Positions 1 to 7,574 of a stretch of DNA of 64,000 bases are shown here, one piece after another. The position numbers were made by a program, and so were the translations under genes. Numbering within the stretch: the stretch's first letter is position 1; every line of letters begins with the position of its first letter. Below the pieces are notes generated by a model that was given only the letters and a program-made list of their open reading frames with translations, was not told the origin of the DNA and ran no database searches. The DNA is from UBA1952 sp965246785 (lineage in GTDB: Bacteria > Bacteroidota > Bacteroidia > Chitinophagales > Chitinophagaceae), in the NCBI GenBank assembly GCA_965246785.1, contig CBDFFM010000001.1, positions 1-64,000 of the forward strand. Reading direction: 5' to 3'.

Positions 1-654
1 CATGCGAAGGAGGAACTGAACGCTTTGGAAGGAAAGATTGCGGCGCTGAAAGATTCCGCGACAATGGCCCAGCTCTTTGAGCAGACAGCAGCTATCTGGC
101 GGGAGCACAAGCAGGTAGCGCCTTACGCCTGGGCTACCGGCAAAGCGGCGCATTTGGCGCACTCGGAAAAAAAGCTCAATTTCGCCGGCCAGTTTTACCT
201 GGAGCTCATGCATGAGGCGGGAACGCCGGCTGTGGGAGCCTGGGCGGCTGGCGGGGCGGTAGATTGTCTGAGTGAGGCGCTTGCGTTGAACCCGGCCAAC
301 GATACCACGAGGATGGCGCTGGCAACTGCCTATATTGAAGGCACCGGCGCGCCAATGAGCGGAGTTTCAATCCTTCGCGAAATGGTAGCTAAGAACCCCG
401 ACCACGTTCCGGCAAATCTGCTGCTTGGCCGCCTCTCTATCCAGAGCGGACAGTGGGATAAGGCGGTGACGCGGCTGGAGCATGTAGTAAATTTAGAGCC
501 GACTAACCGGGAAGGACTTTACTTCCTGGCGGAGGCTTACAAAGGGAAGGGACAGAAAGAAAAGGCTATTGAAACCTTCCGCAAACTGGAAGGGATTGTA
601 AAAAGCCCGGACTTTACGAACGATATAGAAAAGTACATCACCTCATTTAAGTAA
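1..654 (+). CDS. TPR-repeat protein, 5' partial
   Basis: The frame is open to the first base of the window, so the gene starts upstream; the TTG at 25 is only an internal codon. At least three helical pairs of tetratricopeptide type are visible in the last 130 residues, with the usual small-residue and aromatic spacing (for example around residues 115-150 and 155-190 of the visible part). TPR proteins are scaffolds for protein-protein contacts; no enzymatic domain is seen. It ends 21 bases before the tiny basic protein at 676 and may share its transcript. Specific function unknown. Confidence 0.8.
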   Translation, partial: HAKEELNALEGKIAALKDSATMAQLFEQTAAIWREHKQVAPYAWATGKAAHLAHSEKKLNFAGQFYLELMHEAGTPAVGAWAAGGAVDCLSEALALNPANDTTRMALATAYIEGTGAPMSGVSILREMVAKNPDHVPANLLLGRLSIQSGQWDKAVTRLEHVVNLEPTNREGLYFLAEAYKGKGQKEKAIETFRKLEGIVKSPDFTNDIEKYITSFK

Positions 655-675
655 CCTCATTAAAACGAACGAATT

Positions 676-765
676 ATGCCTTGCGGTAAGAAACGTAAAC
701 GCCATAAGATAGCCACGCACAAGCGCAAAAAGCGCCTGCGCCGCAACCGTCATAAGAAGAAGTAA
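676..765 (+). CDS. 29-residue basic protein, AURKAIP1/COX24 family
   Basis: ATG to TAA encodes 29 residues starting MPCGKKRKRHKIATHKRKK, almost entirely Lys, Arg and His. This matches the short Bacteroidota proteins assigned to the AURKAIP1/COX24 domain family, whose mitochondrial relative is small-subunit ribosomal protein mS38. A ribosome-bound role is therefore likely but is inferred from the family. It lies just downstream of the TPR gene and is followed by a hairpin at 804-839. Gene finders with a length cut-off would miss it. Confidence 0.85.
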   Translation: MPCGKKRKRHKIATHKRKKRLRRNRHKKK

Positions 766-803
766 GGTCGCGTGGGGCCTCTGCCCTATACTGCTGAAGC
801 CTT

Positions 804-839
804 TTCATCCCGCAACGACTCTTGAGCGTGCGGGATGAA
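804..839 (+). terminator. Hairpin, probable terminator
   Basis: Perfect 11-bp arms TTCATCCCGCA and TGCGGGATGAA are separated by 14 bases, 38 bases after the stop of the 29-residue gene. There is no long T tract, so termination is probable rather than certain. Confidence 0.55.
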
Positions 840-872
840 TGCTTTGTATCCTACGCTTCAGCTTACACGATT

Positions 873-951
873 GAACCCAGATTGAACGAATTAGAAGGAT
901 TTTCACCGATAAACAATCCGGGGATCCGTTTAATCCGTCAAATCCCGGTTC
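873..951. repeat. Imperfect word-repeat hairpin upstream of rng
   Basis: Two 28-base arms (873-900 and 924-951) pair at about 20 of 28 positions. The right arm reads as tandem variants of the word AATCCGT. The same vocabulary recurs at 11946-12066 and 26448-26481. It lies about 90 bases before the rng start. The rest of 766-1041 shows nothing else I recognise. Confidence 0.6.
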
Positions 952-1041
952 TAAACTTCTTCATCCGCTACCCCGCGCCCAAAGCCTGCATTTTCATAGA
1001 ATTATGCAACGCACCGGGTGGCGCTAAACCAGACGGTAGCC

Positions 1042-2610
1042 ATGAATAAAGAACTTATCATCAACTCCGCCAGCGGAGATGGTGTTGAAATAGCGCTCCT
1101 TGAAGACAAAAAATTAGTAGAGCTGCATTACGAGCGCGGCACCGACCAATTCTCGGTCGGCGACCTCTACCTCGGTAAAGTCCGCAAGACTATGCCTGGC
1201 CTTAATGCCGTGTTTGTGGATGTCGGCTTTGAAAAAGACGCCTTTCTCCACTATACCGACCTGTCGCCTTACTTCCGTTCCCTGCTGAAATTCACGGCGG
1301 AGAGTGCCAAAGGCACGCCTTCCTGGGGTGAAGACTTCGGAAAATTCCAGACCGAAGCCGACATCCCGAAAGGCGGAAAAATCACCGAAATTGTTCAGGG
1401 AAAGCCTGAGGTGATGGTGCAAATCCTGAAGGAGCCTATTTCCTCCAAAGGCCCTCGCCTGAGCTGCGAAATTTCGCTGCCGGGCCGGTTTATGGTACTT
1501 ACGCCATTTAACGATGTAGTGGCGGTGAGCCGCAAGATTCATTCTGCGGAAGAGCGGAAGCGTCTGCAACGCATTGTGGAAAGCATCAAGCCTAAAAACG
1601 TAGGCATCATTGTGCGCACGGCTGCTGAGGGTAAGAATACTGCCGAGCTTCATGCCGACATCCTTGACCTCGCGGCAAGCTGGAAGAAGGTGCAGGAAAA
1701 TCTGAAAAGTGCAAAAGCCCCGCAGAAAATCCTCGGCGAGCAGGACAAAACCACCTCCATTCTGCGCGACCTGCTGAATGACTCATTCCAGAAAATAGTC
1801 GTTGACGACAAGCGCATTATGGCCGAGGCCAAGGAATACATCGGCCGCATCATGCCGGAGCAATTAGAGATTGTGAGCTTGCACAGCGCGCAACAACCGG
1901 TTTTTGATACTTACGGCATCACCAAGCAGGTAAAAGCAGCCTTCGGCAAGACGGTCAATATGCCTTCCGGTGCCTACCTCATTATTGAGCATACCGAAGC
2001 GCTACACGTTATTGACGTCAATTCCGGCACCCGCAGCGGCGAGAAAGACCAGGAGCTTAACGCCCTTGCCACAAACCTGGAAGCCATCAGCGAAATAGCC
2101 CGCCAGCTACGCCTGCGCGACCTCGGCGGCATCATCGTCATTGACCTCATTGACATGAAGAACGCCGACCATCGCAAGCAGGCCATAGATGCGATGGAAG
2201 CGGCGATGTCGCAAGACCGCGCGAAGCATACCGTGCTGCCGATGAGCAAGTTCGGCCTGATGCAGATTACCCGCCAGCGCCTGCGCCCGGAAATCAACAT
2301 CACGACGGCGGAAGTCTGCCCGACCTGCAAAGGCACCGGCAAAATCGGCCCGTCCATCATGCTGGGCGATGATATTGAGAAGGATGTGGCCTACCTGATT
2401 AATCAGGGCCACCGCGAGCTGACGATTCACATGCACCCGATTCTGGCGGCTTATCTCACCAAGAAAGCTCCCGGCATCCTCGGCAAGTCGCCGCTACAGA
2501 AGTGGAACGCGCAGTACAAGGCGAAAATCAAAATCACCGAAGACCCCGGCGCGCCGCTTACGGAGTACCAGTTTTTTGACAGGGTGACAGATGATTTGAT
2601 TAAGCTGTAG
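1042..2610 (+). CDS. rng: Ribonuclease G/E family endoribonuclease
   Basis: 522 residues, the usual length of the shorter Rne/Rng proteins, without the long RNase E C-terminal scaffold. An S1-like RNA-binding domain begins near residue 38 (GDLYLGKVRKTMPG). The DNase I-like catalytic domain holds the two conserved acidic segments HVIDVNSG (about residue 323) and IVIDLIDM (about residue 365). CPTCKGTG near residue 425 is the zinc-link motif. The ATG at 1042 is chosen because MNKELIINS is where family members begin. The enzyme cleaves single-stranded A/U-rich RNA in rRNA maturation and mRNA decay. A strong terminator follows. Confidence 0.95.
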   Translation: MNKELIINSASGDGVEIALLEDKKLVELHYERGTDQFSVGDLYLGKVRKTMPGLNAVFVDVGFEKDAFLHYTDLSPYFRSLLKFTAESAKGTPSWGEDFGKFQTEADIPKGGKITEIVQGKPEVMVQILKEPISSKGPRLSCEISLPGRFMVLTPFNDVVAVSRKIHSAEERKRLQRIVESIKPKNVGIIVRTAAEGKNTAELHADILDLAASWKKVQENLKSAKAPQKILGEQDKTTSILRDLLNDSFQKIVVDDKRIMAEAKEYIGRIMPEQLEIVSLHSAQQPVFDTYGITKQVKAAFGKTVNMPSGAYLIIEHTEALHVIDVNSGTRSGEKDQELNALATNLEAISEIARQLRLRDLGGIIVIDLIDMKNADHRKQAIDAMEAAMSQDRAKHTVLPMSKFGLMQITRQRLRPEINITTAEVCPTCKGTGKIGPSIMLGDDIEKDVAYLINQGHRELTIHMHPILAAYLTKKAPGILGKSPLQKWNAQYKAKIKITEDPGAPLTEYQFFDRVTDDLIKL

Positions 2611-2627
2611 CAGTTTACAACATGCAT

Positions 2628-2661
2628 AAAAAATGGACGGCTATATAGTCGTCCATTTTTT
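2628..2661. terminator. Bidirectional intrinsic terminator
   Basis: A6 plus TGGACG pairs with CGTCCA plus T6 around a 10-base loop. The A and T tracts on both sides let it serve rng on the plus strand and the tRNA-Leu on the minus strand. Confidence 0.85.
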
Positions 2662-2668
2662 GTCGTTG

Positions 2669-2750
2669 TGCGCGTGGAGGGACTCGAACCCCCATGCCTC
2701 ACGGCGCCAGATCCTAAGTCTGGTACGTCTACCAATTTCGCCACACGCGC
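2669..2750 (-). tRNA. tRNA-Leu (anticodon TAG)
   Basis: On the minus strand the acceptor arms GCGCGTG and CACGCGC pair, the T-arm contains GGTTCGAGTCC, and the anticodon loop CTTAGGA between CCAGA and TCTGG gives TAG, reading leucine CUA codons. A long variable arm, as in class II tRNAs, brings the gene to 82 bases including discriminator A. The 3' CCA is not encoded. Confidence 0.97.
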
Positions 2751-2766
2751 ATTGCGGCGAAGATAA

Positions 2767-2832
2767 GTTGGAGTGTTGGAATGTTGGACGCTTTGCGATG
2801 GAATGTCCCGGAACACGCCAACCTTCCAACGC
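2767..2832. repeat. Word-repeat hairpin before pheS (GTTGGAAT words)
   Basis: The left arm has three tandem GTTGGA-type words; the right arm is their imperfect complement (CCAACCTTCCAACGC). It ends 14 bases before the pheS start and overlaps the region where the pheS promoter should lie. The same words occur at 10998-11074 and inside rho at 6284-6317. Confidence 0.75.
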
Positions 2833-2834
2833 TT

Positions 2835-2842
2835 TACCTTTG
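2835..2842 (+). promoter_or_regulatory. Bacteroidota -7 box for pheS
   Basis: TACCTTTG matches the -7 consensus TAnnTTTG exactly and ends four bases before the pheS ATG, so the transcript would be nearly leaderless. I do not see a clear -33 TTG at normal spacing. The same octamer serves rplU at 14895. Confidence 0.5.
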
Positions 2843-2846
2843 CGCC

Positions 2847-3875
2847 ATGCAATCCTTACAGGAGCAAATAGCTGCCCATGAGGCGGAAATCAAGGCATTC
2901 GCGCCTGCAAATGCGGCGGAGCTGGAGGCTTACCGGATAAAATACCTTGGCACCAAGGGCATCGTCAAAGCCATCTTCGGAGAGATGAAGAATGTGCCGG
3001 CGGAGCAAAGAAAAGAAGCCGGACAGCAATTGAATGCGTTCAAGCAATTAGCCGAAGGCAAATACGCGGAGTTTGAGCATTTTCAATCCGAAATCCGCAC
3101 TCCGAAATCCGCAATAGAAGACATTTCCCTGCCCGGCCCGGCGCTTTCGCTCGGTACCCGGCACCCGCTGCGCCTCATAGAAAACCGCATCATCCACATC
3201 TTTGAAAAGCTCGGCTTCTCCGAGGCTACCGGCCCGGAGATTGAGGACGACTGGCACAACTTCACCTCCCTCAACATGCCCGCCGACCACCCGGCGCGGG
3301 ATATGCAGGATACGTTTTACGTCTCGCAAAATCCGGATTGGGTTTTGCGCACGCACACGTCTTCGGTTCAGGCAAGAATGTTGGAGCAGGGAAGCCTTCC
3401 GCTGCGTGTGATATGCCCGGGCCGTGTGTATCGCAATGAAACCATTTCCGCCCGTGCGCACTGCTTCTTCCATCAATGCGAGGGCCTGTATGTGGACAAA
3501 GACGTTTCCTTCGCTGACCTAAAGCAGACGCTTTATTACTTCGTGACTGAAATGTTCGGCGCGGATACAAAGCTGCGCTTCCGGCCTTCCTATTTTCCCT
3601 TCACCGAGCCGAGCGCGGAGATGGATATTTCCTGCACCGTCTGCGGCGGAAGCGGCTGCAACCTCTGCAAGCATACCGGCTGGGTGGAAATTCTTGGCTG
3701 CGGCATGGTGCATCCGAATATGCTGCGCAACTTCGGCATAGACCCGGATGTGTATAGCGGCTATGCCTTCGGCATGGGCGTTGAGCGCATCACCCAAATC
3801 AAATACCGCGTCAACGACCTGCGGCTTTATTCGCAAAACGATGTGCGGTTTCTGCGGCAGTTTGAAGCATTGTAA
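2847..3875 (+). CDS. pheS: Phenylalanyl-tRNA synthetase alpha subunit
   Basis: 342 residues. An N-terminal coiled-coil tRNA-binding region (about 1-78) is followed by the class II catalytic core. FRPSYFPFTEPSAEMD, GCGMVHPNMLRNFGID and GMGVERI are the hallmark segments of PheS. CTVCGGSGCNLC in the core is the cysteine-rich stretch common in Bacteroidota PheS. The ATG at 2847 is chosen over the upstream one at 2781 because the -7 box lies between them and family members begin near here. With PheT it charges tRNA-Phe in the cytoplasm; pheT is not in this window. Residues about 80-90 are encoded by an inserted repeat. Confidence 0.96.
   Translation: MQSLQEQIAAHEAEIKAFAPANAAELEAYRIKYLGTKGIVKAIFGEMKNVPAEQRKEAGQQLNAFKQLAEGKYAEFEHFQSEIRTPKSAIEDISLPGPALSLGTRHPLRLIENRIIHIFEKLGFSEATGPEIEDDWHNFTSLNMPADHPARDMQDTFYVSQNPDWVLRTHTSSVQARMLEQGSLPLRVICPGRVYRNETISARAHCFFHQCEGLYVDKDVSFADLKQTLYYFVTEMFGADTKLRFRPSYFPFTEPSAEMDISCTVCGGSGCNLCKHTGWVEILGCGMVHPNMLRNFGIDPDVYSGYAFGMGVERITQIKYRVNDLRLYSQNDVRFLRQFEAL
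3084..3116 (+). repeat. Word repeat inside the pheS coding sequence
   Basis: Two copies of a CCGAAATCCGCA-type word, in frame, encode part of the linker between the coiled coil and the catalytic domain (near SEIRTPKSAI). It has the look of one arm of the intergenic word hairpins and sits where an insertion would be tolerated. Confidence 0.6.
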
Positions 3876-3877
3876 AC

Positions 3878-3964
3878 CTTGATATCAGGTATCAAGTATC
3901 GGGTATCAGGCGATGATGAATATACCAGCCTAATACTTGAAACCTGATACCCAATACCCATTCT
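3878..3964. repeat. Word-repeat hairpin (GTATCAG words)
   Basis: The left arm holds GATATCAGGTATCAAGTATC and a further GGGTATCAGG; the right arm is the imperfect complement with TGATACC and AATACCC words. It fills the gap between the pheS stop and the next start codon, ending three bases before the ATG at 3968. The same words form the hairpin before clpP2 (25533-25598). Confidence 0.8.
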
Positions 3965-3967
3965 CAA

Positions 3968-4979
3968 ATGATTCTCGTAACAGGCGCCAGCGGCTTTGTA
4001 GGAGCACATCTTACAAAAAAGCTTTCTGAAGAAGGCAAGTCCATCCGCGCCCTTTACAACTCCAACCCCCCGACGCCCGCCATGCAATCCTGGCCCAGCG
4101 TCCAATGGCAGCAGGCCGACCTGTTAGACATCTTCGCGGCAGATGAAGCGATGCAAGGTGTGACGGAAGTTTATCACTGCGCCGCCATCGTCTCTTTCAA
4201 TCCTGCGGCGGCGTGAAGAGCTTATTCACACAAATAGCGAGATGGCGTGCAACATCGTCAATGCAGCCTTAGATGCAGGCGTGCGCAAGCTCGTCCACAT
4301 CTCATCGGTTGCGGCATTGGGCCGCGATGGTACTGGAAAGGAAATCACCGAAGAGGCAGAGTGGGAGGAAAGCCGCCACAATTCCGGCTACGGCCTCAGC
4401 AAGTATGCCGCCGAAATGGAAGTATGGCGCGGCATCGGCGAAGGGCTGGAAGGCGCTATACTCAATCCCGGCATCATCCTTGGCGAGCCGTTCAACCCCA
4501 AAAGCTGGGCGGAAGGTTCCGCCAAGCTGATGCAGGTAGCGCAAGATGAGTTTCCCTATTATACAGACGGCATTACCGCCTTCGTGGATGTACAGGATGT
4601 GGCGAAGGCGGCTATAGGTCTGATGCATTCAGAAGTCAGCGGCGAGCGTTTTATACTGAGCGAAGGCAATAGGCCGTTCCGTGAAATTTTTACGATGATG
4701 GCCCAAGAGCTCGGCCTAAAGGCTCCGCGTATCCGTGCCAATGCAGCGATGAGCGGGCTGGTATGGCGCGCTTCTGCGTTGAAGGCATTATTTGCAGGCG
4801 GCACGCCGACCATTACTAAAGAAACCGCACGCAACGCGCAGACGAAGTCTTTCTATAAAGCCGACAAGATTCTGGGCGCGCTACCGGGCTTCGGCTTCAC
4901 ACCAATGGCTAAAACAATCACTCGTATGGCCGCGGCATTTCAAGCCCATCTAAAGTCACAATCCGGTTTGCCTGCGTAA
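3968..4979 (+). pseudogene. NAD-dependent epimerase/dehydratase (SDR), one frameshift
   Basis: The first frame (3968-4216) has the Rossmann start MILVTGASGFVGAHL and YHCAAIVSF, then hits TGA. The next frame continues in register from about 4206 with RRREELIHTNSE, the SSVA segment and the active-site YGLSKYAAE, to 4979. Removing one base near 4205, in GC-rich CTGCGGCGGCG, restores a single protein of about 336 residues typical of extended SDR sugar-nucleotide or flavonol-type reductases. Either the gene is inactive or the base is a sequencing error. Substrate cannot be predicted. Confidence 0.8.
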
Positions 4980-5290
4980 GTGCACGCTGCACGTGTCCGC
5001 GACAGAAAAGGCCTGGCAGTGGCTACAAGTCACAATCACAAACAATTGGCATAATTATTTCTGTTCAATCCCGAAAGCTTCGTATTCTTGCAACATCGGA
5101 CGGCCATCAGCGCCATTCGCGGCCCAGGAATCCTTCTAAGCCGACCCCGTTCCCGGATTTTCTTTTCTCCTTTTCTGTTTTGCATTTTCGTCCCAGCGCC
5201 ATGCGTCTGCGGTCTTTTTCAGAAATAATCCTTTTCGGCGTCCGGCTTTTACAGCCATTCTAAGAAGACGCCCATTACCCAAGTCTATTC
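4980..5290 (+). promoter_or_regulatory. Long leader region of rho
   Basis: 311 bases without a long gene. TATTCTTG at 5083-5090 is one mismatch from the -7 consensus TAnnTTTG, giving a leader of roughly 190 bases. Positions about 5158-5192 are very pyrimidine-rich and G-poor, the composition Rho prefers. Rho is autoregulated in other bacteria, so autogenous control is a reasonable inference here, not shown. Confidence 0.4.
5201..5263 (+). CDS. Possible 20-codon leader peptide upstream of rho
   Basis: ATG to TAA, beginning MRLRSFSEI, 27 bases before the rho ATG. Rho genes in some bacteria have a short leader ORF. No ribosome binding signal or homology supports this one, so it may be chance. 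Confidence 0.2.
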   Translation: MRLRSFSEIILFGVRLLQPF

Positions 5291-7477
5291 ATGCCTTACG
5301 ACATTAATCAGCTCAATGACCTGCTGCTGCCTGAACTTCAGGACGTAGCCACCCGCCTCCGGATTGCCGACACTGCCGGCCTTGACAAGCAGCGCCTCAT
5401 TTATAAAATCATAGACCAGCAGGCCCTCGTAGCCGCGAAAGGTGCCCGCGACAGCAGCGAAGCTGATGCTACTGCCGACGGCGAAGCGCCTAAGAAAAAG
5501 CGCGGTCGCCCGGCAAAGCAAAAGGTAGAAGCGCGCGACGCGGATGCAGGTGAGCCCTTGCCCACAAAGGAAAGCAGCGCAGAAGGCGAAGAGCCGAAGA
5601 AAAAGCGTGGCCGACCTGCAAAGAATAAAGACGCTGCTGCAACTGCAACACCGGATACCCAAGTAGCAGACCAAAGCGCGGAGAACGGCGCCGAGTGGGC
5701 GCAGCTTTCCCGCAATCAGGAAGAAGGCCGGGTGCAAACAACGCCGGACGCGCAGCCCGCAGCAGCCGAAGGCGGCAGCGAAGTGACGACGCAAACAACC
5801 AGTGAAACAGTCGCTGCTGCACAGGGCGGAGAAAGCGCAACGCAAGGCGGACAGCAGCGTGAGCGTCGCGAATTCAACAACAATCAGAATCGCGAACGCC
5901 GCGACTTTCAAAATAATAACGGCGAAAGCCGCCAGCGGCCCAACAACGACCGTCAGCAGCAGCAACAGCAACAGCAACAAGGAGAGCGCCCACAGCAAGG
6001 CGACCGTCAAGAACGCCAGCAAGGAGGAGAACGTACGCAACAACAGCAGGGTGGAGACCGTCAGCAAGGCGACCGTCCACAGCAACAGCAAGGCGAGCGT
6101 CAACAAGGCGAGCGTCAGCAGCAGGGAGAGCGCCGCCAGAATCAAAATCAGAATGGTGGCCAGAACAATCAGCAGCAGCAGAACCGTGGCGACCGCCAGC
6201 AAGGCTTTCAGCAGCAGCGCCAGCAGGGCGACCGTCCGCAAGGCGAGCGGCAGCAACAACAACCGTCTTTGGAATCAGGTGAACAATCCAACGCTCCAAC
6301 GCTCCAACAATCCAACCAGCCCCAACGCCGCCCGGCATTTCAGTCAGAATTTGACGGCGTAGTGCGCGGCGAAGGCGTGGTGGAAATGATGCCCGACGGA
6401 TATGCATTTCTGCGCTCCGCGGATTACAACTACCTCTCCTCCCCGGATGATGTGTATGTGTCGCAGCAACAAATCAAAGCTTATGGCCTGAAGGTTGGCG
6501 ACAGTGTAGTAGGAACAGTCCGCACGCCGAAGGAAGGCGAGAAATACTTCGCGCTTACGAAGGTGGAAACCATCAACGGCCGCCAGCCGGATGAAATCCG
6601 CGACCGCGTTCCGTTTGATTACCTGACGCCGCTCTTCCCTTTTGAGAAACTGAACCTGACAACCGGCAAGCCAAGCGAGGCGAATAATTTTTCCATCCGC
6701 ATCGTTGACCTCTTCACGCCCATCGGCAAGGGCCAGCGCGGCTTGATTGTGGCGCAGCCGAAGACGGGTAAGACGATGTTGCTGAAAGAAGTGGCCAACG
6801 CGATTGCGAAGAACCACCCGGAAGTTTACCTGATGGTCGTGCTCATTGACGAGCGCCCGGAAGAAGTGACTGACATGCAGCGCTCCGTCCGCGCGGAAGT
6901 GATTGCTTCCACCTTTGACGAGCCTGCCGATAAGCACGTGAAGGTTTCCGCCATTGCGCTGCAAAAGGCGAAGCGGCTTGTGGAAGTAGGCCACGATGTG
7001 GTTATTCTGCTGGATTCCATCACCCGCCTTGCCCGTGCGCACAACACCGTTGCGCCAGCATCCGGCAAAGTTCTTTCCGGCGGCGTGGAAGCGAATGCGA
7101 TGCAGAAGCCAAAGCAGTTTTTCGGCGCGGCGCGCAAGATTGAGAACGGCGGTTCGCTGACTATCCTTGCAACCGCGCTCATTGACACCGGCTCCAAGAT
7201 GGACGAGGTTATCTTTGAAGAGTTCAAGGGCACCGGCAATATGGAGCTCCAGCTTGACCGCCGCCTTGCCAATAAGCGCATATTCCCGGCCATTGACATC
7301 ACAACGTCCAGCACCCGCCGCGATGACCTGCTGCTGCCGCAGGAAGTGCACAACAAGATGTGGATTCTCCGCAAGCACATTTCCGACATGAATACTGACG
7401 AGGCCATGAACTTCCTCATGAAGCAAATGCGCGGCACGAGCCACAACGAAGAGTTTTTAGCGACGATGAATAAGTAA
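5291..7477 (+). CDS. rho: Transcription termination factor Rho with a large Gln-rich insertion
   Basis: 728 residues against about 420 for E. coli Rho. The N-terminal helical domain (1-45) is followed by an insertion of about 290 residues: two KKKRGRPAK AT-hook-like motifs (about 67-76 and 103-112), then a low-complexity tract rich in Gln, Gly, Arg and Asn. The cold-shock-like RNA-binding domain starts near 352. The RecA-type ATPase has Walker A QPKTGKT (about 490) and Walker B VVILLDS (about 571). Rho translocates 5'-3' on untranslated RNA and removes RNA polymerase. Long disordered insertions are known in Bacteroidota and Actinobacteria Rho. A 34-bp word repeat lies inside the insertion. 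Confidence 0.96.
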   Translation: MPYDINQLNDLLLPELQDVATRLRIADTAGLDKQRLIYKIIDQQALVAAKGARDSSEADATADGEAPKKKRGRPAKQKVEARDADAGEPLPTKESSAEGEEPKKKRGRPAKNKDAAATATPDTQVADQSAENGAEWAQLSRNQEEGRVQTTPDAQPAAAEGGSEVTTQTTSETVAAAQGGESATQGGQQRERREFNNNQNRERRDFQNNNGESRQRPNNDRQQQQQQQQQGERPQQGDRQERQQGGERTQQQQGGDRQQGDRPQQQQGERQQGERQQQGERRQNQNQNGGQNNQQQQNRGDRQQGFQQQRQQGDRPQGERQQQQPSLESGEQSNAPTLQQSNQPQRRPAFQSEFDGVVRGEGVVEMMPDGYAFLRSADYNYLSSPDDVYVSQQQIKAYGLKVGDSVVGTVRTPKEGEKYFALTKVETINGRQPDEIRDRVPFDYLTPLFPFEKLNLTTGKPSEANNFSIRIVDLFTPIGKGQRGLIVAQPKTGKTMLLKEVANAIAKNHPEVYLMVVLIDERPEEVTDMQRSVRAEVIASTFDEPADKHVKVSAIALQKAKRLVEVGHDVVILLDSITRLARAHNTVAPASGKVLSGGVEANAMQKPKQFFGAARKIENGGSLTILATALIDTGSKMDEVIFEEFKGTGNMELQLDRRLANKRIFPAIDITTSSTRRDDLLLPQEVHNKMWILRKHISDMNTDEAMNFLMKQMRGTSHNEEFLATMNK
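6284..6317 (+). repeat. Word repeat inside the rho coding sequence
   Basis: Tandem CAATCCAACGCTCCAACG words, the complement of the GTTGGAGCG words at 10998-11074, encode the end of the disordered insertion (near SNAPTLQQSN). This marks spread of the intergenic repeat words into a tolerant coding site. Confidence 0.65.
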
Positions 7478-7513
7478 CAATTCGGTCGGTACGGCACATC
7501 CGGGCTGGCCAGG

Positions 7514-7556
7514 AATAAAAGAATAGAGGCAGCCAAGCGACTGCCTTTATTTATAT
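7514..7556. terminator. Intrinsic terminator after rho
   Basis: GGCAG and CTGCC pair around an 8-base loop, flanked by AATAAAAGAATAGA and TTTATTTATATC, which extend pairing. It lies between the convergent rho and TPR genes and can serve both. Confidence 0.65.
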
Positions 7557-7574
7557 CAACCCGCAAAAGGTCTT

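Noticed and set aside
5285..6262. Long minus-strand frame opposite rho, very rich in Leu and Ala, looking like a membrane protein
   Set aside because: It is the antisense of the Gln-rich insertion: CAG/CAA codons read backwards give Leu. Rho is certain, so this is a shadow.
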